Positions 6,975 through 15,369 of a stretch of DNA of 27,444 bases are shown here, one piece after another. A program made the position numbers and the translations under genes. This DNA comes from JANQRV01 sp964533785 (GTDB lineage Bacteria; Bacteroidota; Bacteroidia; Chitinophagales; Saprospiraceae). Location of the stretch: contig CAZHNG010000042.1 in NCBI GenBank assembly GCA_964533785.1, positions 1 through 27,444 of the forward strand, written 5' to 3'. A model generated the notes under the pieces. It saw only the letters and a program-made list of their open reading frames with translations. It ran no database searches and was not told the DNA's origin. The first letter of the stretch is position 1; each line of letters opens with the position of its first letter.

Positions 6975-9165
6975 CCCGGAGTGCTTTTTCCTGTTCTTTT
7001 TTTGGTAAGGCCAGGGTTTCTTCCTGAACGGCTTTTGCCGGAACTCCATTCTTTGCCAACTGCAACATTTGCCGCCTTTCTGAGCTGGAGAAGTTGGAAA
7101 AAGTCCTGCGCAACAAAGGCAAGGTGCTATTGAACTCGGCATAAGAGAGTCCGGTTATCCAGTTGTCAATTAAAGCCCATAAAGAGGGATTATAGATCAG
7201 TAATTGCGCACTACCGCTAAGGAAGCCTTCGATCCACAGGGCTTTTTTTCCGCTGTCCTGTCCTATGGAAAGGGCCGATTCCAGCTGAATACCCGCTTCG
7301 TCAATACCGATCCCGCCTTTGTCAAACAACAACCGGATGGCCAATCCTTTAATCATCGGATGAACCATCGATGTATTGGCTAATCCTCGTAAGGATAAGT
7401 ACCAATCCTCATTGAACGATGGTTGATTTAATAACCCTATGGAATGGGTAGCAGAAAGGATCTGGAAATAAGTTTTCCGCGCCAGATCATCGTCGATATC
7501 AATACAACTGTTAGTAATCCCGATGCAGATCCTGGGGATGATTTGCTCCAATATTTGAAAAATGGCCTCCACATCCGTTTGACGGGTATTTCCATAGCGG
7601 GCGATTTTCACTAATTTTGGTAATGCCTCGATTAATTCAAGTACATCTTTAGATTTAGCCGCAATAAATTTCAAGCGCGCTACTAATGCCGGGATCGTTT
7701 GGGGTAAATCCGCTTTCAATACCTCGTCAATCAGCTCGGACAGCACAGCCAGCCTGGTCAATGTATCGCGTTGGTGGACTACATACTGTTCCGCTGCTTT
7801 TTCGATCGTATTTCCCCAGCGAGCAGCTGCCACTATTTTCATGGCATGATCCGTTCTGCGTTTTAAGGTCCAATGTTCTTGAAAACTACCTAATTTAAAC
7901 CGGGAGCCTTTACGCAGTTTCCCCCATTTAATACCTAAGATATTCAAACGATGGATCAAATGGCTGGCCGCCAGATTCGATGGTTTACGTAAGTCCAGAT
8001 CTTTTCGGACAGATTCGGTCGTTTCCCATTCTTTGGTAAGTCTCGCTGACTTTATTGCCTTCTCCAGGTCACTCATCAACGGCACTTTGGGGACATTAGG
8101 CCCTACTTTGCCAATTTTATCTCCGATGATCAGTTTTTCACGAATAAGGTCAAGGTAAAAGCGGTTGCCTTTACAGAAGACGGCGATAGCAGCTTCTTCG
8201 AGCTCCTCAATGCCAGCTATGGTTTTTTCACGCAAAGAAGCCAGGGTTTCCGTTAATCTGATCGCTTCGATAACATTAGCCGTTGAGGCATCCATTTTCT
8301 TTTGCCGCAAAAAACGGGCTGCCCTGATCATCCATTGATAAACAGCGGTAGAACGATCCGAATAGAGCAATTCGTACCAGGCCGGAGAGATCACCCCGGC
8401 ACCATAGCCACTAGCTGGCGCTAATTGGTCATAACTCCAAGGCACCCAGGTGGCAGCGGTCTTAGGTTTCTTCAGACCTTTTACTATGGCATTATCTGAT
8501 TTTTGAGTAAAGGACTGCCAATTGGCCAGAACAGGCGCATGCCAGGCACCACAGACAACAGCAATATTCTGATAGCCTGCTTTTAAGGTTTTTCGGATAA
8601 CCTTTCTCATGTAGGCCTCTCGCAGCAGAGTCAGTGGGCTTTCCTGATTTGCGGTCTCACTACGGATCGCAGCGATCATTTCGGTGATCAACGGAAATAT
8701 TTTTTCCGTATTTTCGGTTTGCTCAAACTGGGCATCCCACCATCTTTCACCATCTTTATAGCCCGCTAATTGACCAAGGTAACCCAGCGGATCTTTAGCA
8801 AGTTTATCGCCCCCCTTATGATTACCTGTTTTTTGTTGCAAAAACTGCAAATCTTTGAAATTGCTTCCGGCGGGAATATCTATCGCCTGAAGCTTGATGC
8901 CTTTTTTCTGAGCAAATAGAATGGCTTGCCACTCAGGAGAAAAATGAGCAAAAGGGTAATAAGACGCTTCCTGAAGGGATTTAGGATTATAGATCAGCAA
9001 AGCTACGGGCGGAGATAGTTGTCTACCATTAACGTAAGCAAGGACAGATTCCGCATTTACGGGTAATTCAAGGAGAATACAGTCCGGTTCAATAGCTGCC
9101 AGCGCTTTGAGCATACTATAGGTAGAACCAGGGCCGTGGTGCCTGACACCGAGCACATGCAGCAT
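6949..9165 (-). CDS. DUF5682 family protein
   Basis: A 738-aa protein, apparently cytoplasmic (no signal peptide or membrane segment). The N-terminus MLHVLGVRHHGPGSTYSML is the signature I associate with DUF5682. Further points: PDCILLELP (27-35), ERWWD (140-144), LREAYM (181-186) and VVCGAWHAP (203-211). The order H-x-GPGS, acidic LLELP, R-E-x-x-M, G-x-x-H recalls the TIKI/TraB/ChaN/EreA-like fold, an inference from motif order only. The C-terminal two thirds is helical with no recognised motif. In other bacteria this family usually sits with a MoxR-type ATPase and VWA-domain genes; none is present here. Instead the ATG lies 3 bp after the purQ stop on the same strand, so it is co-transcribed with purQ. 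Biochemical function unknown. Confidence 0.75.
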   Translation of the reverse strand: MLHVLGVRHHGPGSTYSMLKALAAIEPDCILLELPVNAESVLAYVNGRQLSPPVALLIYNPKSLQEASYYPFAHFSPEWQAILFAQKKGIKLQAIDIPAGSNFKDLQFLQQKTGNHKGGDKLAKDPLGYLGQLAGYKDGERWWDAQFEQTENTEKIFPLITEMIAAIRSETANQESPLTLLREAYMRKVIRKTLKAGYQNIAVVCGAWHAPVLANWQSFTQKSDNAIVKGLKKPKTAATWVPWSYDQLAPASGYGAGVISPAWYELLYSDRSTAVYQWMIRAARFLRQKKMDASTANVIEAIRLTETLASLREKTIAGIEELEEAAIAVFCKGNRFYLDLIREKLIIGDKIGKVGPNVPKVPLMSDLEKAIKSARLTKEWETTESVRKDLDLRKPSNLAASHLIHRLNILGIKWGKLRKGSRFKLGSFQEHWTLKRRTDHAMKIVAAARWGNTIEKAAEQYVVHQRDTLTRLAVLSELIDEVLKADLPQTIPALVARLKFIAAKSKDVLELIEALPKLVKIARYGNTRQTDVEAIFQILEQIIPRICIGITNSCIDIDDDLARKTYFQILSATHSIGLLNQPSFNEDWYLSLRGLANTSMVHPMIKGLAIRLLFDKGGIGIDEAGIQLESALSIGQDSGKKALWIEGFLSGSAQLLIYNPSLWALIDNWITGLSYAEFNSTLPLLRRTFSNFSSSERRQMLQLAKNGVPAKAVQEETLALPKKEQEKALRVIEQILRF

Positions 9166-9168
9166 ATT

Positions 9169-9867
9169 TTAACCGCTGTAGTTTAATAGAGATTCAAAAA
9201 TCAATCGTCCGTCCGTATTATACAAAATTTCCTCAGAGGCCCTTTCGGGATGAGGCATCATACCGAACACATTGCGGGCTTTATTGCAGATGCCGGCAAT
9301 ATTCTCAATAGAGCCATTGGGATTAGAAGCAGGAGTAACCTCCCCATTCTCATCACAATATTTGAAAAGGATCTGATCTTCTTTGACCAGTTCTTCAATG
9401 GTGGCTTGATCTGCGTGATACCGGCCATCAGCGTGTGCAAGCGGAATTTTCAGGATATTGTCGAGCCCAATCCCGGCAGTAATTGTGGTATTGTTCGTAA
9501 TGGGCCGCAAATAAACATTTTTACAAATAAATTGCTGGTTCTCATTTCGCAACAGCACCCCCGGTAATAATCCGGCTTCACAAAGTATCTGAAAGCCATT
9601 ACAAATCCCCCATACCGTACCGCCCTTATTGGCAAAATCGATCACCGACTGCATAATAGGAGAAAACCGGGCTATTGCTCCCGCCCGCAAGTAATCACCG
9701 TAGGAAAAACCACCGGGCAGGACAATACAATCATTGGTATCAAATCCAGGCAAACCTTCATCCTTATGCCACAGTTTGTAGGCTTCCTGTCCAAGTACTT
9801 GATGTAATACGTGGTAAACATCATCATCACAATTGGAACCGGGAAATACGACTATTCCGAACTTCAT
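9169..9867 (-). CDS. purQ: Phosphoribosylformylglycinamidine synthase subunit PurQ (glutaminase)
   Basis: A 232-aa class I glutamine amidotransferase that supplies ammonia to PurL for the conversion of FGAR to FGAM in de novo purine synthesis. It starts MKFGIVVFPGSNCDDD, typical of PurQ. The nucleophile elbow GICNGFQ contains Cys89; the partner residues are in MMPHPERA (His206, Glu208). LPGGFSYGDYLRAGAIA (49-66) is the oxyanion-loop region. Full length for the small subunit, so the organism has the split PurQ/PurL (with PurS) arrangement, but those partner genes are not in this window. The leader upstream holds a solo copy of the terminal repeat of the 2687-2884 element. The 260 bp up to DUF6427 contain no gene; TATATTTG on the minus strand near 10041-10048 is a possible -7 element but has no good -33 partner. 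Confidence 0.95.
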   Translation of the reverse strand: MKFGIVVFPGSNCDDDVYHVLHQVLGQEAYKLWHKDEGLPGFDTNDCIVLPGGFSYGDYLRAGAIARFSPIMQSVIDFANKGGTVWGICNGFQILCEAGLLPGVLLRNENQQFICKNVYLRPITNNTTITAGIGLDNILKIPLAHADGRYHADQATIEELVKEDQILFKYCDENGEVTPASNPNGSIENIAGICNKARNVFGMMPHPERASEEILYNTDGRLIFESLLNYSG

Positions 9868-9884
9868 TTTGTTGTTTTTAGACG

Positions 9885-9902
9885 CTAGTGCCTCGGGAAC
9901 TA
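9885..9902. repeat. Solo terminal repeat of the 2687-2884 element
   Basis: CTAGTGCCTCGGGAACTA differs by one base from CTAGTGCTTCGGGAACTA at 2687-2704. It lies 18 bp upstream of the purQ start codon, within the likely 5' leader. No matching opposite end was found nearby, so it is either a remnant or an independent short repeat. Confidence 0.55.
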
Positions 9903-10127
9903 GAAATCAGGTAAAAGACTACCACCACTTCCGCAACTTTGACTGATCACCTCAGGCATATTAAAGAATCTGAAAATTCTTTAAATTCCTTGTATCTGCT
10001 TTCTAATGTCAAATACGGCTGTACAATATTGAAATCTCCGCAAATATAAATAAAATGGCTTTCTTGCTACCTACTGATGATAAAACAATATATTCACCGT
10101 TTTGCGAGATGGCTTATTATTTCATCA

Positions 10128-11111
10128 TCACCTAAAGAAAAGACTTCCGTATTGAAAAAAGAATATGCCCGCCAGAATCAATAGGTGTAGAACCTCAGCC
10201 ACTTGCCTGGAAAGCATGGTAAAGAAAAAGCCAACGAAAAAACCCAGAGGGACCGCCAAAATAAGCAGATGGCCTAAACTGATATCCGATTGAATAAAGA
10301 TACTCAAAAGAGCCAACAGTGTTAACCAATAAAGGACATCGATCTTTGTTTGTTCCTGTCTTTTTTTGCGTAGCATGAACCTGGAATAACCGAAAATACT
10401 AATGAGCAATACCAACATGAAAACTCCCGCTACCAGCCAGGAAAAAATAACATTTAATCCATTGAAATCCAGCCAGCCAATATTTTGGGCGTATTGTATC
10501 TTCCAGAAAAAACTCAATTGGTCTTTCCAATACAAATAAGTTCCTACTAAAACGTTGGGGACTGCAAAACCAATTAACATTATTAGAATTTCCTTGAATT
10601 TTAAAGCCCTCATCGAATTTAACCCGACTAAACACAACAATACGAAAACAACGTAAGAAAAATAAAAAAAGGAGGCAACCGCCAGCCAGAAGCCTACATT
10701 GAATATACGGTCTTCACAACTGGTTTTGCGATAAGTACTCCACAGTTCGCCCAAAGCGATGATCAAAAAAAGATTGGCAAAATGCAAGGGTAAAGGCACC
10801 AAAAAGTCTGGTATCAAGCACACAATAGCCGCAAAGAACAATCCCTGAAACAAATTGATCTCCCGGTTTAAACGATGTTGGATGGCCAGTTCATTGATCA
10901 GTATTGCTTCTGCAAAAATCACCAGCGTTGTTAGAATATGGATGCCTAGGCTATTGTACCCAAATAACTGGAAAATGAAATTAGAAAAAACACCTACGGA
11001 AGCAGACTCCCATTGTGGGTTAAAAATAAAGAGGGGTAGGCGCAATATGATCAAATAGACCAATATGGCGATATTGAAGGTTACCTGATTGGTTCGAAAA
11101 ATTGATAACAC
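10128..11111 (-). CDS. DUF6427 family multi-pass membrane protein
   Basis: A 327-aa integral membrane protein with roughly nine hydrophobic segments. The opening LSIFRTNQVTFNIAILVYLIILRLPLFIF, with a short basic lead then a long first membrane segment, is what I recall for DUF6427, a Bacteroidota-specific family without known function. The start codon is GTG (11109-11111), preceded by AAGTAGG; no better ATG exists upstream in frame before the neighbour's stop. The upstream gene ends 27 bp away on the same strand, so the two are probably co-transcribed. The 3' end overlaps an imperfect inverted repeat (10076-10085 with 10120-10129) that may act as a weak terminator. Confidence 0.75.
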   Translation of the reverse strand: MLSIFRTNQVTFNIAILVYLIILRLPLFIFNPQWESASVGVFSNFIFQLFGYNSLGIHILTTLVIFAEAILINELAIQHRLNREINLFQGLFFAAIVCLIPDFLVPLPLHFANLFLIIALGELWSTYRKTSCEDRIFNVGFWLAVASFFYFSYVVFVLLCLVGLNSMRALKFKEILIMLIGFAVPNVLVGTYLYWKDQLSFFWKIQYAQNIGWLDFNGLNVIFSWLVAGVFMLVLLISIFGYSRFMLRKKRQEQTKIDVLYWLTLLALLSIFIQSDISLGHLLILAVPLGFFVGFFFTMLSRQVAEVLHLLILAGIFFFQYGSLFFR

Positions 11112-11138
11112 CTACTTAGAGTTATTCGGGGGATGTCA

Positions 11139-11444
11139 TTAATTCAATGAGAAATCATGTTTAATAGAATCTACATCGTATTGCGATAATTCAGCGATCT
11201 CGTAATTGGTAAACTTCGTCATTGGAAAGTCAGTAACCATGTTCAACACTTCTTTTACAGAGGAGGCGCTGAAAATTGCCCACGCCTTTGATTTTTCCAG
11301 TGAAAAAGCATAATTAAGCAGTTTTCCCTGAGAGAAATACCGGTTCACGATCGTTTTCTGATAAGGAAGTAGCTTTTTGATCTCTTCCGTTATCCTGTTT
11401 TGTAGCGTAAAAGCTACCATGTATTGATACCTTTTTTTATCCAT
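11139..11444 (-). CDS. Small muconolactone isomerase-like (dimeric alpha/beta barrel) protein
   Basis: A 101-aa soluble protein. The pattern YMVAFTLQNRITEEIKKLLPYQKTIVNRYFSQGKLLNYAFSLEKSKAWAIFSASSVKEVLNMV..FPMTKF gives strand-helix-strand-strand-helix-strand spacing. The features 'xGKLLxYxLSxDxxKxWAVxxAxSxxEVxxxxxxFPxTxF' match small Bacteroidota proteins of the muconolactone isomerase-like ferredoxin fold. Real isomerase activity is unlikely without a catabolic neighbour; function unknown. Start: two in-frame ATGs are possible (11450 and 11444). The second is favoured because AAAGGA lies about 7 bp before it, whereas it abuts the first. It precedes DUF6427 by 27 bp on the same strand. Confidence 0.6.
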   Translation of the reverse strand: MDKKRYQYMVAFTLQNRITEEIKKLLPYQKTIVNRYFSQGKLLNYAFSLEKSKAWAIFSASSVKEVLNMVTDFPMTKFTNYEIAELSQYDVDSIKHDFSLN

Positions 11445-11574
11445 AGCCATTTCCTTTTTTTCCTATCAACTATACCTGACCGCTCAATGCGATAAATTTA
11501 CGTACCTTTTGAGGCCAGGATTAAATGTGATGCCAAACAACCGGCATCAGCTTGCAAAAGTATTAATTTTTTTG

Positions 11575-12810
11575 TCAAAAAACTTTAGGGTAGCAAAGGT
11601 AATACTTCGTAACGATTTTTGATCGCCATTCATGATCCGAACTTTTGGACATTGGCAGCACTTCACCATTCCTATAAAGAATATTGATCTCATTTTTTGC
11701 CGTATTGTAAGCATTGTTACTCTCAGCCCCTTCTTTCACCAGGTGTACTAATTCTTCTTCAGAAAACTCCCCCCATTCCTTCAAACGATCCCAAACGTAG
11801 GAGCGATAAGCGGTTGTAACAGGCTGATTCTTCAATTCCAGCCTGAATAATCGACGGTTAATAATGCTGGACGCGATGTACGCCAATACCCGGTCGCCTG
11901 AACTCATCCATAATTTTAAAGCATAAATTATATCAAAATCATCCAACAAAGCAAATCTTTTCAGTAATTCATCTCTTTTTGCGTTAAAATCAGCGGCAGT
12001 CAGGTCATGGTGTAAGAAATAAGAAAGGTTGTCCGGAATTTGCAAAGGAAAACTTTCCCGGAACAATTGTTTTGCACGATTAAGGGCAAGGATCAACATC
12101 TGTTCAGCTGATAGTACTGTTTTATGCAAGTATACCTGCCAGTACATCAACCGCCGGGCGATGAGAAATTTTTCAATGGAGTAAATGCCTTTTTGTTCAA
12201 CGACCAATTCTCCATTGTGGACCGCCAACATCTTAATAATGCGGTCATAACTCACCACTCCTTCGTGAACTCCTGTAAAAAAACTGTCCCGGTTAAGATA
12301 ATCCAGACGATCCATATCCAACTGGCCAGAAACCAATTGATGGAGGAAAGTGCGTTCGTATTCATCATTAAAGATCCGTATGGCCAGATCGAGCTTACCG
12401 TTAAAATCTTCATTCAGTTTCTCCATAAAAAGAGCAGAAATCGTTTCATGGGAAACATTGATCAAGCTGTTTTCAAGGGTATGAGAGAACGGACCATGTC
12501 CAATATCATGCAACAAAATAGCGATCGATGCCGCCTTAGCCTCCTCATCGCTAATGTCCACTCCCTTTTGTCTTAAGACTTCTATGGCCTGTCCCATTAA
12601 ATGTAAAGCTCCCAAGGCATGATGAAAACGGGTATGCAAAGCTCCCGGATAAACGTAATGCGTCAGGCTTGTTTGTTTTATCCTGCGCAATCTTTGAAAA
12701 TAAGGATGTTCTATCAGATCAAAAATGATGCCGTAGGGAACGCTCACAAATCCGTAGACTGGGTCATTAAATATTTTTTTCTTATTAGTCGAGCGAACAA
12801 TTGATATCAT
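11575..12810 (-). CDS. HD-domain phosphohydrolase (dGTPase-like, COG1078)
   Basis: A 411-aa soluble metal-dependent phosphohydrolase. Motifs in order: NDPVYGFVSVP (15-25), FQRLRRIKQTSLTHYVYPGALHTRFHHALG (38-67, His63/64 as first metal ligand), LLHDIGHGPFSHTLE (99-113, the HD doublet 101-102 plus His105 and His110), SHETIS (120-125), and SGQLDMDRLDYLNRDSFFTGVHEG (161-184), which supplies the last metal aspartate. This order is that of the SAMHD1/dGTPase-like group conserved across Bacteroidota; the substrate is probably a nucleotide but is not known here. It is transcribed divergently from porX, with 182 bp between them. Confidence 0.9.
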   Translation of the reverse strand: MISIVRSTNKKKIFNDPVYGFVSVPYGIIFDLIEHPYFQRLRRIKQTSLTHYVYPGALHTRFHHALGALHLMGQAIEVLRQKGVDISDEEAKAASIAILLHDIGHGPFSHTLENSLINVSHETISALFMEKLNEDFNGKLDLAIRIFNDEYERTFLHQLVSGQLDMDRLDYLNRDSFFTGVHEGVVSYDRIIKMLAVHNGELVVEQKGIYSIEKFLIARRLMYWQVYLHKTVLSAEQMLILALNRAKQLFRESFPLQIPDNLSYFLHHDLTAADFNAKRDELLKRFALLDDFDIIYALKLWMSSGDRVLAYIASSIINRRLFRLELKNQPVTTAYRSYVWDRLKEWGEFSEEELVHLVKEGAESNNAYNTAKNEINILYRNGEVLPMSKSSDHEWRSKIVTKYYLCYPKVF

Positions 12811-12824
12811 TAGCGTTGTTTTTA

Positions 12825-12832
12825 CAAAGTTA
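12825..12832 (-). promoter_or_regulatory. Candidate Bacteroidota -7 element for the HD gene
   Basis: On the minus strand TAACTTTG matches the Bacteroidota -7 consensus TAnnTTTG exactly, 14 bp upstream of the ATG. It predicts a very short leader. No good TTTG was found 19-21 bp further upstream, so support is partial. Confidence 0.4.
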
Positions 12833-12992
12833 ATGGTCTGTTCCGAATTCTCAGGCTCTTTTTACTTTGCATGAAGTATCTACCAAAACAATTGTGGAAA
12901 GGCAATAAATGCCCAATAGATATCGCTTTAAATAAGTTCAATAACCTCCTGAGTTTTCTTCCAACATACATTTATCTTCTAATTAAAAAAAT

Positions 12993-14546
12993 ATGGAAAA
13001 AGTAAAGATATTATGGGCTGATGATGAAATTGATTTGCTTAAGCCTCAATTATTGTTTCTCGAAAAGAAGGGATATGAAGTCATTACCGTAACCAACGGC
13101 CACGATGCGATCGAAGAGTTTGAAACGAACCGGGATATCGACGTTGTTTTTCTCGATGAAAGCATGCCAGGCATTACCGGCCTGGAAACCTTGTCTAAAA
13201 TAAAAGCCCAAAATCCCAGGCTACCCGTTGTGATGATCACTAAAAATGAAGCTGAAAACCTGATGGAAGAGGCTATCGGCTCTCAAATTACGGATTACCT
13301 GATCAAACCGGTTAACCCCAATCAAATTCTACTTACCTTAAAAAAGATAGTCGACAATAAAAGATTGGTTCGGGAAAAAACTTCTTCTGATTACCAGCAG
13401 GAGTTCCGGCAAATTTTAATGGAGATCAACAGCGGCCTCGATTATGAAGAATGGGTAGAGATATACCGCAAAATCGTTAATTGGGAGATTAAGATCAGTG
13501 AATCGAACTCAGAAGGTATGGCTGATATCCTGTCGATGCAAAAAAGTGAAGCCAATACTGAATTCTCAAAATATATCGTCAAGAATTACCTCGATTGGAT
13601 TAAAAATAATGATGGCCCGGTGATGTCCAATAGTTTGATGCGCAGTAAGGTATTTCCCAAACTATCCGATGAGGTGCCAACACTTTTTATTCTGTTGGAT
13701 AATTTACGTTACGATCAATGGAAGGTCATCGAGCCTATTATTTCAGATATTTACCGGATAGAAGAAGAGGATTATTTCTATAGTATCCTGCCTACTTCCA
13801 CCCAGTACAGCAGGAACGCTATTTTTTCCGGTTTGATGCCTTCGGACATTGAAAAGCGATTTCCGCAGTGGTGGAAAAATGACAATGAAGAAGGGGGTAA
13901 AAACCTTCATGAAGCCGATCTGTTGACCGACCTTGTGGAAAGAACTTTCCGTAAGTCCATCAAACACGACTATATCAAAGTAACCAATGTGAACTATGCC
14001 AAACAGATGTACGACAATGTGCTCAATTATTTGAATAATGATTTAACCGCCATTGTCTATAATTTTATTGACATGCTTTCGCACGCCCGAACCGAAATGG
14101 AGGTATTGAAGGAACTGGCAGGAGATGAAAAGGCCTATCGATCCCTTACGAGATCCTGGTTTAGGAATTCTCCGCTCTGGGATGCGCTGAAAAGAGTGGC
14201 GGAAAGAGATGTACAATTAGTTATTACGACGGATCATGGCACCATTCGGGTAAATCAGCCTTCGAAAGTCGTTGGGGACCGGGAAACAACCACCAATTTG
14301 CGCTATAAAGTAGGCCGAAATTTACAATATGAAAGAAGAGATGTCCTCGAGATCAGGAATCCGGCAAAGGGTAAATTACCCAGTCCTAATGTAAGTTCAA
14401 CCTTTATTTTCGCAAAGGAAGACAAGTATTTTTTATACCCAAATAACTATAATTACTACAATAATTATTACCGGAATACTTTTCAGCACGGTGGTATTTC
14501 CTTGGAAGAAATGATCTGCCCACTGATCTTATTGAGGTCGAAGTAA
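12993..14546 (+). CDS. porX: PorX-type response regulator with PglZ (alkaline phosphatase superfamily) output domain
   Basis: A 517-aa cytoplasmic regulator. Residues 1-120 are a receiver domain: acidic pair D10/D11, phospho-acceptor D55 (VVFLDESMPG), T83 and K105 (MITK, LIKP). A helical linker (about 125-220) leads to a PglZ/alkaline-phosphatase-like domain: D236 (LLDNLRYDQW), T270 (PTSTQYSRN, nucleophile position), D360/H364 (FIDMLSH), D414/H415 (TTDHG) and H499 (QHGG) are the expected zinc ligands. This architecture and length are those of PorX, which in Porphyromonas and Flavobacterium works with the histidine kinase PorY and an ECF sigma factor to control type IX secretion genes, and has been reported to cleave oligoadenylate. 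PorY is not in the window. The T9SS-type cargo encoded at 20629-25993 is consistent with an active system. Confidence 0.93.
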   Translation: MEKVKILWADDEIDLLKPQLLFLEKKGYEVITVTNGHDAIEEFETNRDIDVVFLDESMPGITGLETLSKIKAQNPRLPVVMITKNEAENLMEEAIGSQITDYLIKPVNPNQILLTLKKIVDNKRLVREKTSSDYQQEFRQILMEINSGLDYEEWVEIYRKIVNWEIKISESNSEGMADILSMQKSEANTEFSKYIVKNYLDWIKNNDGPVMSNSLMRSKVFPKLSDEVPTLFILLDNLRYDQWKVIEPIISDIYRIEEEDYFYSILPTSTQYSRNAIFSGLMPSDIEKRFPQWWKNDNEEGGKNLHEADLLTDLVERTFRKSIKHDYIKVTNVNYAKQMYDNVLNYLNNDLTAIVYNFIDMLSHARTEMEVLKELAGDEKAYRSLTRSWFRNSPLWDALKRVAERDVQLVITTDHGTIRVNQPSKVVGDRETTTNLRYKVGRNLQYERRDVLEIRNPAKGKLPSPNVSSTFIFAKEDKYFLYPNNYNYYNNYYRNTFQHGGISLEEMICPLILLRSK

Positions 14547-14599
14547 GGAAGGGATCTCTGAGTTATTGCCCCGGGAACCTGCAAATCAAGTGTTTAATC

Positions 14600-15220
14600 A
14601 TGAAGATCATCTGCATAGGAAGAAACTACATCGACCACGCCAAAGAGCTAAAAAATCCCGTTCCTGAGGAACCTGTTGTTTTCATGAAGCCCCCTTCCGC
14701 TTTGCTCGTGAATAACAAACCGTTCTATATTCCCGAATTCAGCCAAGAGGTGCACTACGAGGTAGAAATAGTCATAAAAATAGCTAAGAACGGCCGACAC
14801 GTTCAAGCGGAATTTGCAGATAATTACTTTCAGGAAGTCGCACTCGGGATTGACTTTACAGCAAGAGACTGGCAATCTAAACTAAAATCCAAAGGCCACC
14901 CCTGGGAAATAGCCAAGGGCTTTGACCACTCAGCAGTAATCAGTAGTTTCATCAGTGTGGAGCAGCTCAACAAACAGGCCATTCCTTTCTATTTGAAGAA
15001 AAACGGAGAAACCGTCCAACAAGGCAATACCAAGGATATGATCTTTTCCATCAAAGATATTATTGTCTATGTTTCCCAATTCTTTAAACTTCAAATGGGG
15101 GACCTAATCTACACTGGCACTCCGGCAGGCGTTGGTCCCGTTGCGATCGGCGACCATCTGGAAGGCTTTTTGGAATTAAAAACAGAAGTCAGGCAAATGT
15201 TCTCCTTCCACATCAAATAA
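14600..15220 (+). CDS. Fumarylacetoacetate hydrolase (FAH) family protein, FAHD1/acylpyruvase-like
   Basis: A 206-aa cytoplasmic enzyme of the short FAH type. MKIICIGRNYIDHAKEL at the start is the family's GRNYxxHAxE signature. Metal ligands are recognisable as E54 and E56 (VHYEVEIV) and D85 (LGIDFTARD); KGFDHSA (106-112) and IYTGTPAGVGPV complete the active site. The short form without an N-terminal domain is close to FAHD1 and YcgM, which act on acylpyruvates or decarboxylate oxaloacetate, rather than true fumarylacetoacetase; the exact substrate cannot be told. It lies 53 bp after porX on the same strand and 149 bp before metK. Confidence 0.9.
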   Translation: MKIICIGRNYIDHAKELKNPVPEEPVVFMKPPSALLVNNKPFYIPEFSQEVHYEVEIVIKIAKNGRHVQAEFADNYFQEVALGIDFTARDWQSKLKSKGHPWEIAKGFDHSAVISSFISVEQLNKQAIPFYLKKNGETVQQGNTKDMIFSIKDIIVYVSQFFKLQMGDLIYTGTPAGVGPVAIGDHLEGFLELKTEVRQMFSFHIK

Positions 15221-15253
15221 ATTTGGTTCCCTTTTACTTTATCAAAGTATTTC

Positions 15254-15369
15254 TATTTTTGCGCTTAAATTCTGTAAAATGAAAAGTACATGGTTGGCAA
15301 AGTAGGATCATTTTGCCGCAGCGAAGTTTTGTATTTACAGAAATATTTTTCAAGTAAAAGCTTAATTAA
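15254..15369 (+). promoter_or_regulatory. metK upstream region: candidate -7 element and leader hairpin
   Basis: TATTTTTG (15254-15261) fits the TAnnTTTG -7 consensus, with no convincing -33 box. The resulting leader of about 100 nt has a GGCAAA (15296-15301) / TTTGCC (15312-15317) hairpin with a 10-nt loop. I do not recognise a known SAM riboswitch consensus in it. Confidence 0.3.

Noticed and set aside
14563..14579. Possible third copy of the CTAGTGCYTCGGGAACT repeat after porX
   Set aside because: Only 13 of 17 bases match; within chance for an intergenic search.
15262..15369. Known SAM riboswitch before metK
   Set aside because: A hairpin is present, but none of the conserved cores I know for SAM-I, SAM-II or related classes could be matched.
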